A model generated the notes under the pieces. The model saw nothing but the letters and a program-made list of their open reading frames with translations, was not told where the DNA came from and did not search any database. This document shows, piece by piece, positions 27,455 to 35,327 of a stretch of DNA of 64,000 nucleotides. The translations under genes and the position numbers were made by a program. The stretch is from Psychrobacter aquaticus CMS 56 (lineage in GTDB: Bacteria; Pseudomonadota; Gammaproteobacteria; Pseudomonadales; Moraxellaceae). The number at the start of each line of letters is the position of its first letter. Position 1 is the stretch's first letter. Location: the NCBI RefSeq assembly GCF_000471625.1, contig NZ_AUSW01000033.1, forward strand, positions 1 to 64,000, in the 5' to 3' direction.

Positions 27455-30400
27455 GTGAAGCAGCAATCAATAAAACCTCAAATGACTCATCTCGGCACCC
27501 TAAAAATGTGGCGAGCCAGAGCATTGCTACTCACAATATCAGTGTGACTGACACGATGAATCAAGTGCGGTCGCTAGACACAGCTCATGGTTCGACCAAA
27601 ACTGTCCGCACAACTTGTCCGTATTGCGGCGTCGGTTGCGGTGTTTTGGCTCAGATTGATGAGGCTGGCACGGTCAGTGTCAAAGGCGATCCTGAGCACC
27701 CTGCTAACTTTGGCAAACTATGCTCAAAAGGCAGCGCGCTTGCCCAAACATTGGGTGCTGAGCGTCGCTTGATTCAGCCTTATTATCAAAACAAGCTGGC
27801 ATCCATGCAGCAGCAGCCCATGCCACCAGATATATTTACTCGTCTTCATACTATAACAACGTCTGACCCGCAGCCACTTTTTGATACACAGCCACTTATT
27901 AACAACACCGACTGGGACACTGTATTAGCAGATATTGCCAAGCGTTTAAATGACACCATTGCCAAACATGGACGCGACAGCATTATGTTTTATGTCTCAG
28001 GTCAGCTACTGACTGAAGACTATTACGTTGCCAATAAGTTCATCAAAGGCTTTATCGGCAGTAACAACATCGACTCCAACTCTCGGCTGTGCATGTCATC
28101 AGCGGTAGCAGGGCACAAGCGGGCATTTGGTGCCGATCTGGTACCCGCCAATTATGAAGATTTGGAAGCCTGTGATTTGTTGGTACTGGTTGGCTCCAAT
28201 ATGGCGTGGTGTCATCCTATTTTATTTGGACGTTTTTTAGCGGCCAAGAAATCGAATCCGAACAAAAAACTAATTGTCATCGACCCGCGCCGTACAGACT
28301 CTTGTGAGTTTGCGGATTTGCATTTGCCCATTGTGGCTGGCACCGACACGCATTTATACAATGGTTTATTGCATTACCTTGAGCAGCACGGTTGCCAAGA
28401 TGAAGAGTATGTCAGCAAAATCACAGGTGTCGATGATGCTTTGAATGCAGCTAAAGTGTGGACGATCGATAAAGTGGCAAGCGCATGCCAAGTGCCCATC
28501 GACAATGTTCGCCAGTTTTATGAGCTGGTTGCGGCCAATGAACAGACAGTGACGGCGTTCAGTATGGGAGTGAATCAGTCCAAAAGTGGCACGGACAAGG
28601 TCAATGCCATTATCAACACCCATCTGTACACGGGGCGCGTGGGTAAAGTGGGGGCGAGTCCGTTTTCACTCACTGGTCAGCCCAATGCGATGGGCGGACG
28701 AGAAGTAGGCGCACTGGCCAATTTGCTGGCTGCTCATTTGGATTTGGCAAATGCCGATCATCGGCAGCTGGTGGCGGACTTTTGGCAATCGCCGCAGCCT
28801 ATCTCCTTAGAGGCTGGCGTCAAAGCGTGCGATGCGGCAGACGCTATTTTGGATGGACGAATCAAAGCCATTTGGATTATGGCGACCAATCCCGTGGTCA
28901 GTTTGCCAGAGGCGGACAGATTTCGCCAAGCGCTGGCAGAATGTGACTTGGTGATTGTGTCTGATTGTTCAGTAGACAGTGACACGGTGAAATGTGCTGA
29001 CATTGTGTTACCTGCGCAAGGGTGGGGCGAAAAATCAGGAACGGTGACCAATTCTGAGCGGCGTATCTCTCGTCAACGCTCAATAATGCCAGCGATAGGT
29101 GTGGCAAAGCCAGACTGGTGGATACTCTCGCAAGTGGCCAAACACATGGGGCTGGCAGGGTTTGATTATCAAGATCCCAGCGAGATATTTAACGAGTATG
29201 TGGCACTGACAGCCTATGGCAATGATAAAAACCAAACTGTATCAGTTAAAAACCAGCCGCGTTATTTCAATCTGGCCAATGACTTGTCTGCTTTTATGAC
29301 AGAGGCCGATCATAACGGTCAGCCTATCCATCAAAGCCTTAAGTCAAGTGCGCTTAGTCGTGAAGATTATGACATGATGCCGCCGTTTCAATGGGGCGGC
29401 ACGCGTATCTCTATGATTCAAGACAACGTATCCAATCAGTCGGCAGAGGTTGCTACTCACCAAATGGCAACTTGTACCAAAGCCCAACTGATCGCCATTA
29501 CGCCTGCTGATGATGCCAGTGTGCCCAATCGACACCGACAAAAGCGAAAATTTAAAAGACGGCAAACTGATATGCATTTGCCTCTCTTTAATCAAGCGTC
29601 CTTTAAACAGCCCCCTCAACCTGCCAACCAATTAGAAGAGAATATATCGTCAACATTGAATAACCCAAGCATTGATTTACGACTTATCACGGGCAGACTG
29701 CGCGATCAATGGCATACCATGACTCGCACAGGCTTAGCACCGCAGTTAAACCAGCATCAATCCGTGCCCACACTGACACTACATCCTGATGATGCCAAGC
29801 AGTTGTGTGTGGCAGCCGATGACTTTGTGCAGATTTATCGTCAATATGAAAACAATGTGACATCTGATCTGACTGATGATGTCGCCGCGAGTAACGTACT
29901 GGTACAAGTGGCGATTAGCGATGCGGTGCGAGTTGGCGATGCGTTTATGCCGATGCACTGGAGCGATGCTTTTGCCAGCTTTGCTCGTATGGGTACACTG
30001 ATTCCAACGGTTGTGGATCCACATTCGGGGCAGCCTGAGCTTAAAAACTCCGCAATCAGCGTCACGGCAGTGCCGATGCACCTATTTGGCAAGATTTTGG
30101 TGCATCCTGACTGGCAAGACGCCGTTATAGTGCAATTGCGTACCATTTTGGACAATATTGAGGCAAAAATAGGGCGAGAAGAATTATTGCAAAAAAATAG
30201 TAGTGCAGGTGTTGATACATCTTCGACAAATAACTTGCCCTCACTTACTTGGAATCTCAGCCGCCAAGCAAATAGCGTATTAATTAACGTTGCCAGCCCA
30301 AGTGCGAAGGCGCGTGATCGGTTGAATACTCCTGAGTTTTGGCAGCAGTTTGCCCAAGCTGTGCAATCATCAGTGCCATCGGTTTCACAGGCTTGCGCTA

Positions 30401-30879
30401 TGAATACGGCGTTCACCGTCAGCCAAGAGCACCAGCAATTGCGCTTGGTTATGACCCAATCTATCGATGAAGTAGCGGCAAATAGTAGCGTGACGGCCAA
30501 CATAGCCAATATCAAAACAGGCAATCAGGAGGCTAATGAGGCGCTCATTATGGCTGTCTATCTTGCACCAACGCTCGAAGCGTTACCGAGTATGCATTGG
30601 CTCGACAGCTGTTTTGCCGATACCAGTCAAATCCCCTTCAATCAGCGCTATAAGTGGTTGTTAGCAGGGCGTCCTGCCAGTGGTTACGTCGATCCAGGGC
30701 CGCTGGTGTGTTCGTGCATGTCTGTGGGAGAAAATATCATTATTGAGGCCATTACTAAACATGATTGTACCAGTGCAGCCGCAGTCGGAAAACAGTGCCG
30801 AGCCGGTACCAATTGCGGTTCTTGTGTGGGTCAGATCAATGAATTGATCGCGGAGTATGGTCAATTAGCACAAGCTTAA
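27451..30879 (+). CDS. nasA: Assimilatory nitrate reductase catalytic subunit (molybdopterin)
   Basis: The enzyme reduces nitrate to nitrite in the cytoplasm. The 4Fe-4S motif is C56-P-Y-C59-G-V-G-C63 with C91. The molybdenum-ligand cysteine is probably C214 in S-R-L-C-M-S-S, as in Nap/Nas enzymes. The molybdopterin domains and the C-terminal dinucleotide-binding domain follow. An extra C-terminal BFD-type [2Fe-2S] unit uses C1087, C1089, C1122 and C1125. At 1142 residues it is longer than simple Nas/Nap enzymes. The first 50 residues are a poorly conserved polar stretch. It is co-translated with the FAD oxidoreductase. The same gene is named nasC in some species. Confidence 0.93.
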   Translation: MSEAAINKTSNDSSRHPKNVASQSIATHNISVTDTMNQVRSLDTAHGSTKTVRTTCPYCGVGCGVLAQIDEAGTVSVKGDPEHPANFGKLCSKGSALAQTLGAERRLIQPYYQNKLASMQQQPMPPDIFTRLHTITTSDPQPLFDTQPLINNTDWDTVLADIAKRLNDTIAKHGRDSIMFYVSGQLLTEDYYVANKFIKGFIGSNNIDSNSRLCMSSAVAGHKRAFGADLVPANYEDLEACDLLVLVGSNMAWCHPILFGRFLAAKKSNPNKKLIVIDPRRTDSCEFADLHLPIVAGTDTHLYNGLLHYLEQHGCQDEEYVSKITGVDDALNAAKVWTIDKVASACQVPIDNVRQFYELVAANEQTVTAFSMGVNQSKSGTDKVNAIINTHLYTGRVGKVGASPFSLTGQPNAMGGREVGALANLLAAHLDLANADHRQLVADFWQSPQPISLEAGVKACDAADAILDGRIKAIWIMATNPVVSLPEADRFRQALAECDLVIVSDCSVDSDTVKCADIVLPAQGWGEKSGTVTNSERRISRQRSIMPAIGVAKPDWWILSQVAKHMGLAGFDYQDPSEIFNEYVALTAYGNDKNQTVSVKNQPRYFNLANDLSAFMTEADHNGQPIHQSLKSSALSREDYDMMPPFQWGGTRISMIQDNVSNQSAEVATHQMATCTKAQLIAITPADDASVPNRHRQKRKFKRRQTDMHLPLFNQASFKQPPQPANQLEENISSTLNNPSIDLRLITGRLRDQWHTMTRTGLAPQLNQHQSVPTLTLHPDDAKQLCVAADDFVQIYRQYENNVTSDLTDDVAASNVLVQVAISDAVRVGDAFMPMHWSDAFASFARMGTLIPTVVDPHSGQPELKNSAISVTAVPMHLFGKILVHPDWQDAVIVQLRTILDNIEAKIGREELLQKNSSAGVDTSSTNNLPSLTWNLSRQANSVLINVASPSAKARDRLNTPEFWQQFAQAVQSSVPSVSQACAMNTAFTVSQEHQQLRLVMTQSIDEVAANSSVTANIANIKTGNQEANEALIMAVYLAPTLEALPSMHWLDSCFADTSQIPFNQRYKWLLAGRPASGYVDPGPLVCSCMSVGENIIIEAITKHDCTSAAAVGKQCRAGTNCGSCVGQINELIAEYGQLAQA

Positions 30880-30888
30880 TCGCTCATG

Positions 30889-30904
30889 TGGCACGCTGTT
30901 TGCA
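30889..30904 (+). promoter_or_regulatory. Sigma-54 promoter for cobA
   Basis: TGGCACG-CTGT-TTGCA matches the sigma-54 consensus at every key position, with GG and GC ten bases apart. It lies just past the nitrate reductase stop and 117 bases before the cobA start, so cobA can be made independently under nitrogen control. Confidence 0.72.
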
Positions 30905-31020
30905 ACCTATAGCTTATAGAGTAAAACTGATCACGGGTCAGTCATAGACTGAGTTTTTTAACGGTTTTACTTTTCGTTATCTACTTTACTGCATTTATGT
31001 TGTCATCAGGAGCTACCGTC

Positions 31021-31887
31021 ATGCCGCATTCATCTGCCTTTGTGTCAAACCGTTCAACGTACGACTTAGCGGGTCAAAACTGTGCAGAAACGACCAAAGC
31101 CTATCATAAGAAAGGAGTTGTATATTTGGTGGGTGCAGGATCTGGTGACCCTGAACTGCTGACCTTAAAGGCATTGAGAGTGATGCAGCGTGCTGATGTG
31201 GTGCTGTATGACAGCTTGGTCTCTGAAGATATTTTGGATATGTGTGCGCTCACTGCCGAAAAGATATTCGTCGGTAAGCGCCGCGCCAATCATGCGTTAC
31301 CGCAAGAGGGTATCAACGAGCTTTTGGTCAAACATGCGCTTGCCAATAAAACAGTGGTGAGGCTAAAGGGCGGTGACCCTTTTATCTTTGGGCGTGGCGG
31401 CGAAGAGCTACAAGAAGTGGTACGTCATGGCATCTACTTTGAGTCAATTCCCGGTATCACCGCCGCTAGTGCTGCGGCAAGTCGAGCAGGTATTCCACTG
31501 ACGCATCGCGATCATGCCCAATCGGTTCAGTTTCTCACTGCCTGCAAAAAACTTGGCGAACCGAATACTGACTATAGCGAGTTACTCGATAGCACTCAGA
31601 CGGTTGTTTTTTATATGGGATTGCACCGTTTGGATGAGATGACAAAAGGGTTGATGGCGGCAGGGCGCGACAGTGAGACACCCTTTGCTATCATCAGTCA
31701 TGCCAGTTTACCCACGCAGCAAGTACTTATAGGCACATTAAAGGATATCGCAGAACAACAAGCGTCTGCCAATCTCCCTACGCCTGCACTATTAATTATG
31801 GGCGATGTGGTTACCCTGCATGCGGAGTTCGCCGAGTTCAATCTTGGCACACTAGTAGCGCCAACCATAGAAGCCAGCTGTATATAG
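31021..31887 (+). CDS. cobA: Uroporphyrinogen-III C-methyltransferase (SUMT)
   Basis: CobA makes precorrin-2, the first step to siroheme, which NirB needs. The start at 31021 has CAGGAG eight bases upstream; an ATG at 30997 would place that site inside the gene. The 288-residue protein is the single-domain form with V-G-A-G-S-G-D-P-E-L-L-T-L-K-A near the N-terminus and R-L-K-G-G-D-P-F-I-F-G-R-G-G-E-E. No CysG-type oxidase/ferrochelatase domain is fused, so siroheme must be finished by another protein. It closes the nitrate block; a hairpin repeat follows. Confidence 0.93.
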   Translation: MPHSSAFVSNRSTYDLAGQNCAETTKAYHKKGVVYLVGAGSGDPELLTLKALRVMQRADVVLYDSLVSEDILDMCALTAEKIFVGKRRANHALPQEGINELLVKHALANKTVVRLKGGDPFIFGRGGEELQEVVRHGIYFESIPGITAASAAASRAGIPLTHRDHAQSVQFLTACKKLGEPNTDYSELLDSTQTVVFYMGLHRLDEMTKGLMAAGRDSETPFAIISHASLPTQQVLIGTLKDIAEQQASANLPTPALLIMGDVVTLHAEFAEFNLGTLVAPTIEASCI

Positions 31888-31922
31888 TTGATCCTAAATA
31901 AAAAATGAACAATCATTATAAT

Positions 31923-31998
31923 GTGCTGCTTGAATAATATTTTCGTAGCCTCTGTCTGCGTAGGCACAGCAAGCAAGAAAATCTTATTCAAGCAGCAC
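31923..31998. repeat. MITE-like hairpin repeat, copy 2 (after cobA)
   Basis: A 76-bp element has perfect 15-bp terminal inverted repeats (GTGCTGCTTGAATAA). The core is the same as in copies 1 and 3 but in the opposite orientation (CCTCTGTCTGCG, GGCACAGCAAGCAAGAAAAT). It lies between the converging cobA and siderophore-interacting protein genes and could act as a transcription-ending hairpin. Confidence 0.75.
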
Positions 31999-32056
31999 TG
32001 TACTTAGTTTATAGTGGTTTGACAGTATAAAAAGACGCACAAAACCTTAAAGTCTA

Positions 32057-33295
32057 TCAATCTTTACGCCAATAAACCTTGATAACCGAGTCAGCCCGTG
32101 CCAATCCTAGCCTCTGTTGCAGCAGCCCTCGAAGTGCTTTGGCTGTGCCTGCTTCTAAAGCGCCCCAAACCTTATCAATGTGTAAAGGATGTGTGGTCAA
32201 ATAATCGGCCAATGTGGTATCGATTAAGTCGGCCAGCGCTCGTCCTGCATTGACTTGACCCGTCACCAAAGGCAATAGCGTAAAGGGCTTGTCTTGCTGA
32301 TTTGCCGCCTTAGTGTTCATGATATCAGCGCCTAATGTCACCACATCAAAATACGTTTGATCGGCGGCCGCTTGTGTGACACAAAGAACTAATGGTGGCT
32401 GAGGATTGTCCCAAAGCTCCAGCAAGCGCGCGACAGTTGGCAGCGAGGTTTCATCAGCAATCAGCAATGCTTGACCTTCACGCAAATGCTCAACCTTTTC
32501 AGGGAACTCACGTTTGCTTATCACCGTATCGCCTACTTGTAGCGCGCGTGCCCAGTTGCCACCTGAGGTGTCGCCATGCAAAAAAACATCGACCCATGCC
32601 TGTACGCCATTCGAGGCTTGCCACGCTTTTCTTAACGTGTAATAGCAATGAGCGCGTTCAGGCTGCTCACTTTTATCAATGCTGTCATCAGCCCCTTTAT
32701 TAGCGCCTTCATTAGGGATTTTTGCCACGCTGCGGTTATGCTCTAAATCAAATAAATACGCATAGCCAGCTTCATTGATTGGTACAGAGCTTGAGCGATG
32801 ATGGTTTGAGGTATCACCAGCGGCATTTGGGTGAGGGGCGGTTAATATAAGACGCAGCATGTTTTTGCTGACCATGTGGCTGTCCTGTACGACAAAGCGC
32901 TGTTTGGTCAGTTTAATGGTTTTTTTGCCGAGCTTTTTGTCCGCTTTTTGTTTGAGCAAAATATATTGGGTGTTTAACTCATCCATTTGGGTGATAGGCG
33001 CTATAAATGGGATAAAAAACGTCTGCTCACGTGTCTGAGTAGACGTTTTTTTTGTGTCTTGAAACTGCACTTGTAAAGCGATTGCTTCTGCGTATACCGC
33101 CGTCAATTGTACGTTTGTCCCAACCAGCTCATCTGACGTCAGGGGCGTAAAAACCTGCAGAAATCCGAGCAGCTCATCGACATGCTCCTCATTGATGTGA
33201 GCCATGGCATCTGCAATCTCAGGGAAGGTTAAGGAGGTATACGAGCCTGCTTGAGTAGGAGAATTGTTTTTAATAGAGGGGATAGAATGGGTCAT
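32057..33295 (-). CDS. Siderophore-interacting protein (FAD-dependent ferric-siderophore reductase)
   Basis: The protein (412 residues from ATG 33295) has an extra N-terminal region (about 25-118) with H-I-N-E-E-H-V-D-E-L-L, which resembles DUF2470 domains of haem-utilisation proteins. The FAD-binding part (about 131-270) and a C-terminal SIP domain (G-A-L-E-A-G-T-A-K-A-L-R, ending K-V-Y-W-R-K-D) follow. Such enzymes release iron from imported siderophores in the cytoplasm. It is divergent from the fhuC-like gene across a Fur-box-like site. A TTG at 33313 is an alternative start. The N-terminal addition makes it longer than simple ViuB-type proteins. Confidence 0.87.
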   Translation of the reverse strand: MTHSIPSIKNNSPTQAGSYTSLTFPEIADAMAHINEEHVDELLGFLQVFTPLTSDELVGTNVQLTAVYAEAIALQVQFQDTKKTSTQTREQTFFIPFIAPITQMDELNTQYILLKQKADKKLGKKTIKLTKQRFVVQDSHMVSKNMLRLILTAPHPNAAGDTSNHHRSSSVPINEAGYAYLFDLEHNRSVAKIPNEGANKGADDSIDKSEQPERAHCYYTLRKAWQASNGVQAWVDVFLHGDTSGGNWARALQVGDTVISKREFPEKVEHLREGQALLIADETSLPTVARLLELWDNPQPPLVLCVTQAAADQTYFDVVTLGADIMNTKAANQQDKPFTLLPLVTGQVNAGRALADLIDTTLADYLTTHPLHIDKVWGALEAGTAKALRGLLQQRLGLARADSVIKVYWRKD

Positions 33296-33345
33296 ATATA
33301 TACTCACGAACAACAGTGAATGGAGGAGAGAAAAACGGCATCTCC

Positions 33346-33364
33346 ATTAATGATAATTGTTTTT
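33346..33364. promoter_or_regulatory. Fur box between siderophore reductase and fhuC-like gene
   Basis: ATTAATGATAATTGTTTTT matches the 19-base Fur consensus at about 13 positions, including the central AATGATAAT. It lies between two divergent iron genes and could repress both. Confidence 0.6.
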
Positions 33365-33432
33365 ATTCTCGTTTACGAGTAAAATCAGCTTTTATTGGCT
33401 TTTTGATACAAAGACCACGATTTTAATTAACG

Positions 33433-34209
33433 ATGAGTACCTATATGTTACGTGCAGATCAACTGACCGTCAGTCGTCAAGGAAATACCTTACTAGACAA
33501 TGTGAGCTGTGAGATGGATACCAATGAATTAGTAGCCTTGGTGGGACATAACGGTTCAGGCAAATCCACTTTGATTAAAGCGTTGGCAGGCGAGATGATG
33601 AGTAATGGCGGTAGCGTCAATTTAGATGAGCGCCGTATTGGTGACTACAGTAGTAAGGAGCTGGCTCGGCAAATGGCTTATTTGCCGCAGCAATTACCGG
33701 ACGCCGCTGGGTTCACAGTGCGTGAATTGGTCATGCTGGGACGCTATCCTCATCAAAAATGGCTCCAAAAACCAAGCCAAATTGACAGAGATAAAGTAGC
33801 AGAAGCGATGAGTATCACTCAAACAGAAGCGTTCGCTGACCGTATCACGGCCACACTCTCAGGTGGCGAGCGTGCCCGAGTTTGGCTGGCTATGTGTCTG
33901 GCGCAGGACACCCGATATCTGTTGCTCGATGAGCCATTAGCGGCACTTGATATGCACTATCAGCTAGAAGTTATTCAGCTTATTCGTCGTTTGGTCGATG
34001 AGCAGGGGTTGAGTGTGGTTATTATTATCCATGATATCAATTTGGCAGCGCAGTATGCCGATCGAGTCATCGCGCTAAAAAACGGCCGTGTTTGTCATAA
34101 TGGTGATATCAAAAGCACCATGCAGCCTGACATACTGCGCGACATCTTTAACGTCGATATGCAGTTGCTTCAGCATCCTATAACAGGACAACCGGTTGCC
34201 GTTGCTTAA
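33433..34209 (+). CDS. fhuC: Ferric-siderophore ABC importer, ATP-binding protein (FhuC-like)
   Basis: This 258-residue ATPase has Walker A (G-H-N-G-S-G-K-S-T), the ABC signature (L-S-G-G-E-R-A-R), Walker B (L-L-L-D-E-P) and the switch histidine in I-I-H-D-I-N-L-A. It belongs to the FhuC/FecE/BtuD group that powers siderophore import. It is followed by the binding protein and the fused permease, the same C-D-B order as in the E. coli fhu locus. A Fur-box-like site lies upstream. Start may be M1 or M5; no strong ribosome site is visible. Confidence 0.92.
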   Translation: MSTYMLRADQLTVSRQGNTLLDNVSCEMDTNELVALVGHNGSGKSTLIKALAGEMMSNGGSVNLDERRIGDYSSKELARQMAYLPQQLPDAAGFTVRELVMLGRYPHQKWLQKPSQIDRDKVAEAMSITQTEAFADRITATLSGGERARVWLAMCLAQDTRYLLLDEPLAALDMHYQLEVIQLIRRLVDEQGLSVVIIIHDINLAAQYADRVIALKNGRVCHNGDIKSTMQPDILRDIFNVDMQLLQHPITGQPVAVA

Positions 34210-34319
34210 CATGGTCAACGCATTTGTAAATGGTGACGGTATTAACCGCGCTTTTTGACTTGTCCTTTTATTTTCCGCTCGCTTATTTCCTTTTACTTGC
34301 TTAAAAAAGATAGACCGCT

Positions 34320-35327
34320 ATGTTTTCTGTCCTGTATCAATACACGTCCACGAGACGGCTAGCAAAACCTTTACTCACTGATCGTATCGGCACCGCTTTA
34401 CTTAAGACAAGGTGGCGGCCTATCGTAGCAACTTTGGTACTAACCACTGCACTGACTGCCTGTCAAAAACCAGCGACTGAGCAAACAGACGCGCAAATAG
34501 ACAGTGCTAATAATGTTGATATCAATATTGTGTCTCCTGACTGGGGCAATGCGGCGACGTTAACGGCTATGGGCTATCCACCGATTGCTACTGGCGATAT
34601 CAGAGTATGGGACAGATGGGTGGGCACGCCTAAATTGCCGGCTTCAACGATTGATTTGGGTATTCGCTATCAGCCCAATGCTGAACTGATAGCCCAGCTG
34701 CCCGTCGATATGGTGGTGGATAACTTTTTTTATGAACATGCCCGAAGCCTTTATGGGGACGTGCCCGCCGAGTCTGTTATGTTTGCCGCTAAAGGCGATA
34801 CCGCGACTTTGGCAGATTATACTCAGCCGACACGGCAGTTAGGTAAACTGATTGATGACCCTAAATTGGCCGAGGACTACATTGCAAAAAGCCGTAAAGA
34901 CATCAATCTTGCGAGCGCGCGCCTTCAGCAGCGTTATCCAAATATAAAAAAGTTCGCCGTAGTACAGTTTGCTGATGCCAATAATATGCGCATGTATGTC
35001 GCAAACAGTTTGTTTCAACCAGCGCTCACCCAAATGCAAAAAGAGCTTGTGGTACTAGGCAAAGGCAATAGTTTTGGTTTTGTGCCGATACGAATGGGTG
35101 ACTTGGCACAGTTGGATGACGACGTTTGCTTATTAATCATAGACCCCCTTAGTCCAATAACCCGAGCTGAGATTAAGGACAGTCTGGTTTGGGAGCGCTT
35201 AAGCTACGGCAACAACCGCTGTGTGGGCGAGATGCCACCAGTATGGATTTATGGCGGCATGTCATCATTGGTGGACTTGGCAAACAATTTATCCACTGTT
35301 GAGTTAAAAGGCGGGAGCGCATCATGA
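34320..35327 (+). CDS. fhuD: Ferric-siderophore ABC importer, substrate-binding lipoprotein (FhuD-like)
   Basis: This 335-residue protein has a hydrophobic stretch ending in a lipobox-like L-T-A-C at about residues 44-47, after an unusually long 35-residue N-terminal lead. The body matches FhuD-type periplasmic binding proteins, with the expected metal-chelate-binding fold and the segment L-P-A-S-T-I-D-L-G-I-R. It should deliver the ferric siderophore to the permease. Its stop overlaps the permease start by four bases (ATGA). The long lead may mean that the true start lies downstream. Confidence 0.82.
   Translation: MFSVLYQYTSTRRLAKPLLTDRIGTALLKTRWRPIVATLVLTTALTACQKPATEQTDAQIDSANNVDINIVSPDWGNAATLTAMGYPPIATGDIRVWDRWVGTPKLPASTIDLGIRYQPNAELIAQLPVDMVVDNFFYEHARSLYGDVPAESVMFAAKGDTATLADYTQPTRQLGKLIDDPKLAEDYIAKSRKDINLASARLQQRYPNIKKFAVVQFADANNMRMYVANSLFQPALTQMQKELVVLGKGNSFGFVPIRMGDLAQLDDDVCLLIIDPLSPITRAEIKDSLVWERLSYGNNRCVGEMPPVWIYGGMSSLVDLANNLSTVELKGGSAS

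Noticed and set aside
29841..30524. A 227-codon minus-strand open frame
   Set aside because: Antisense to the nitrate reductase gene, with no recognisable family or start signal.
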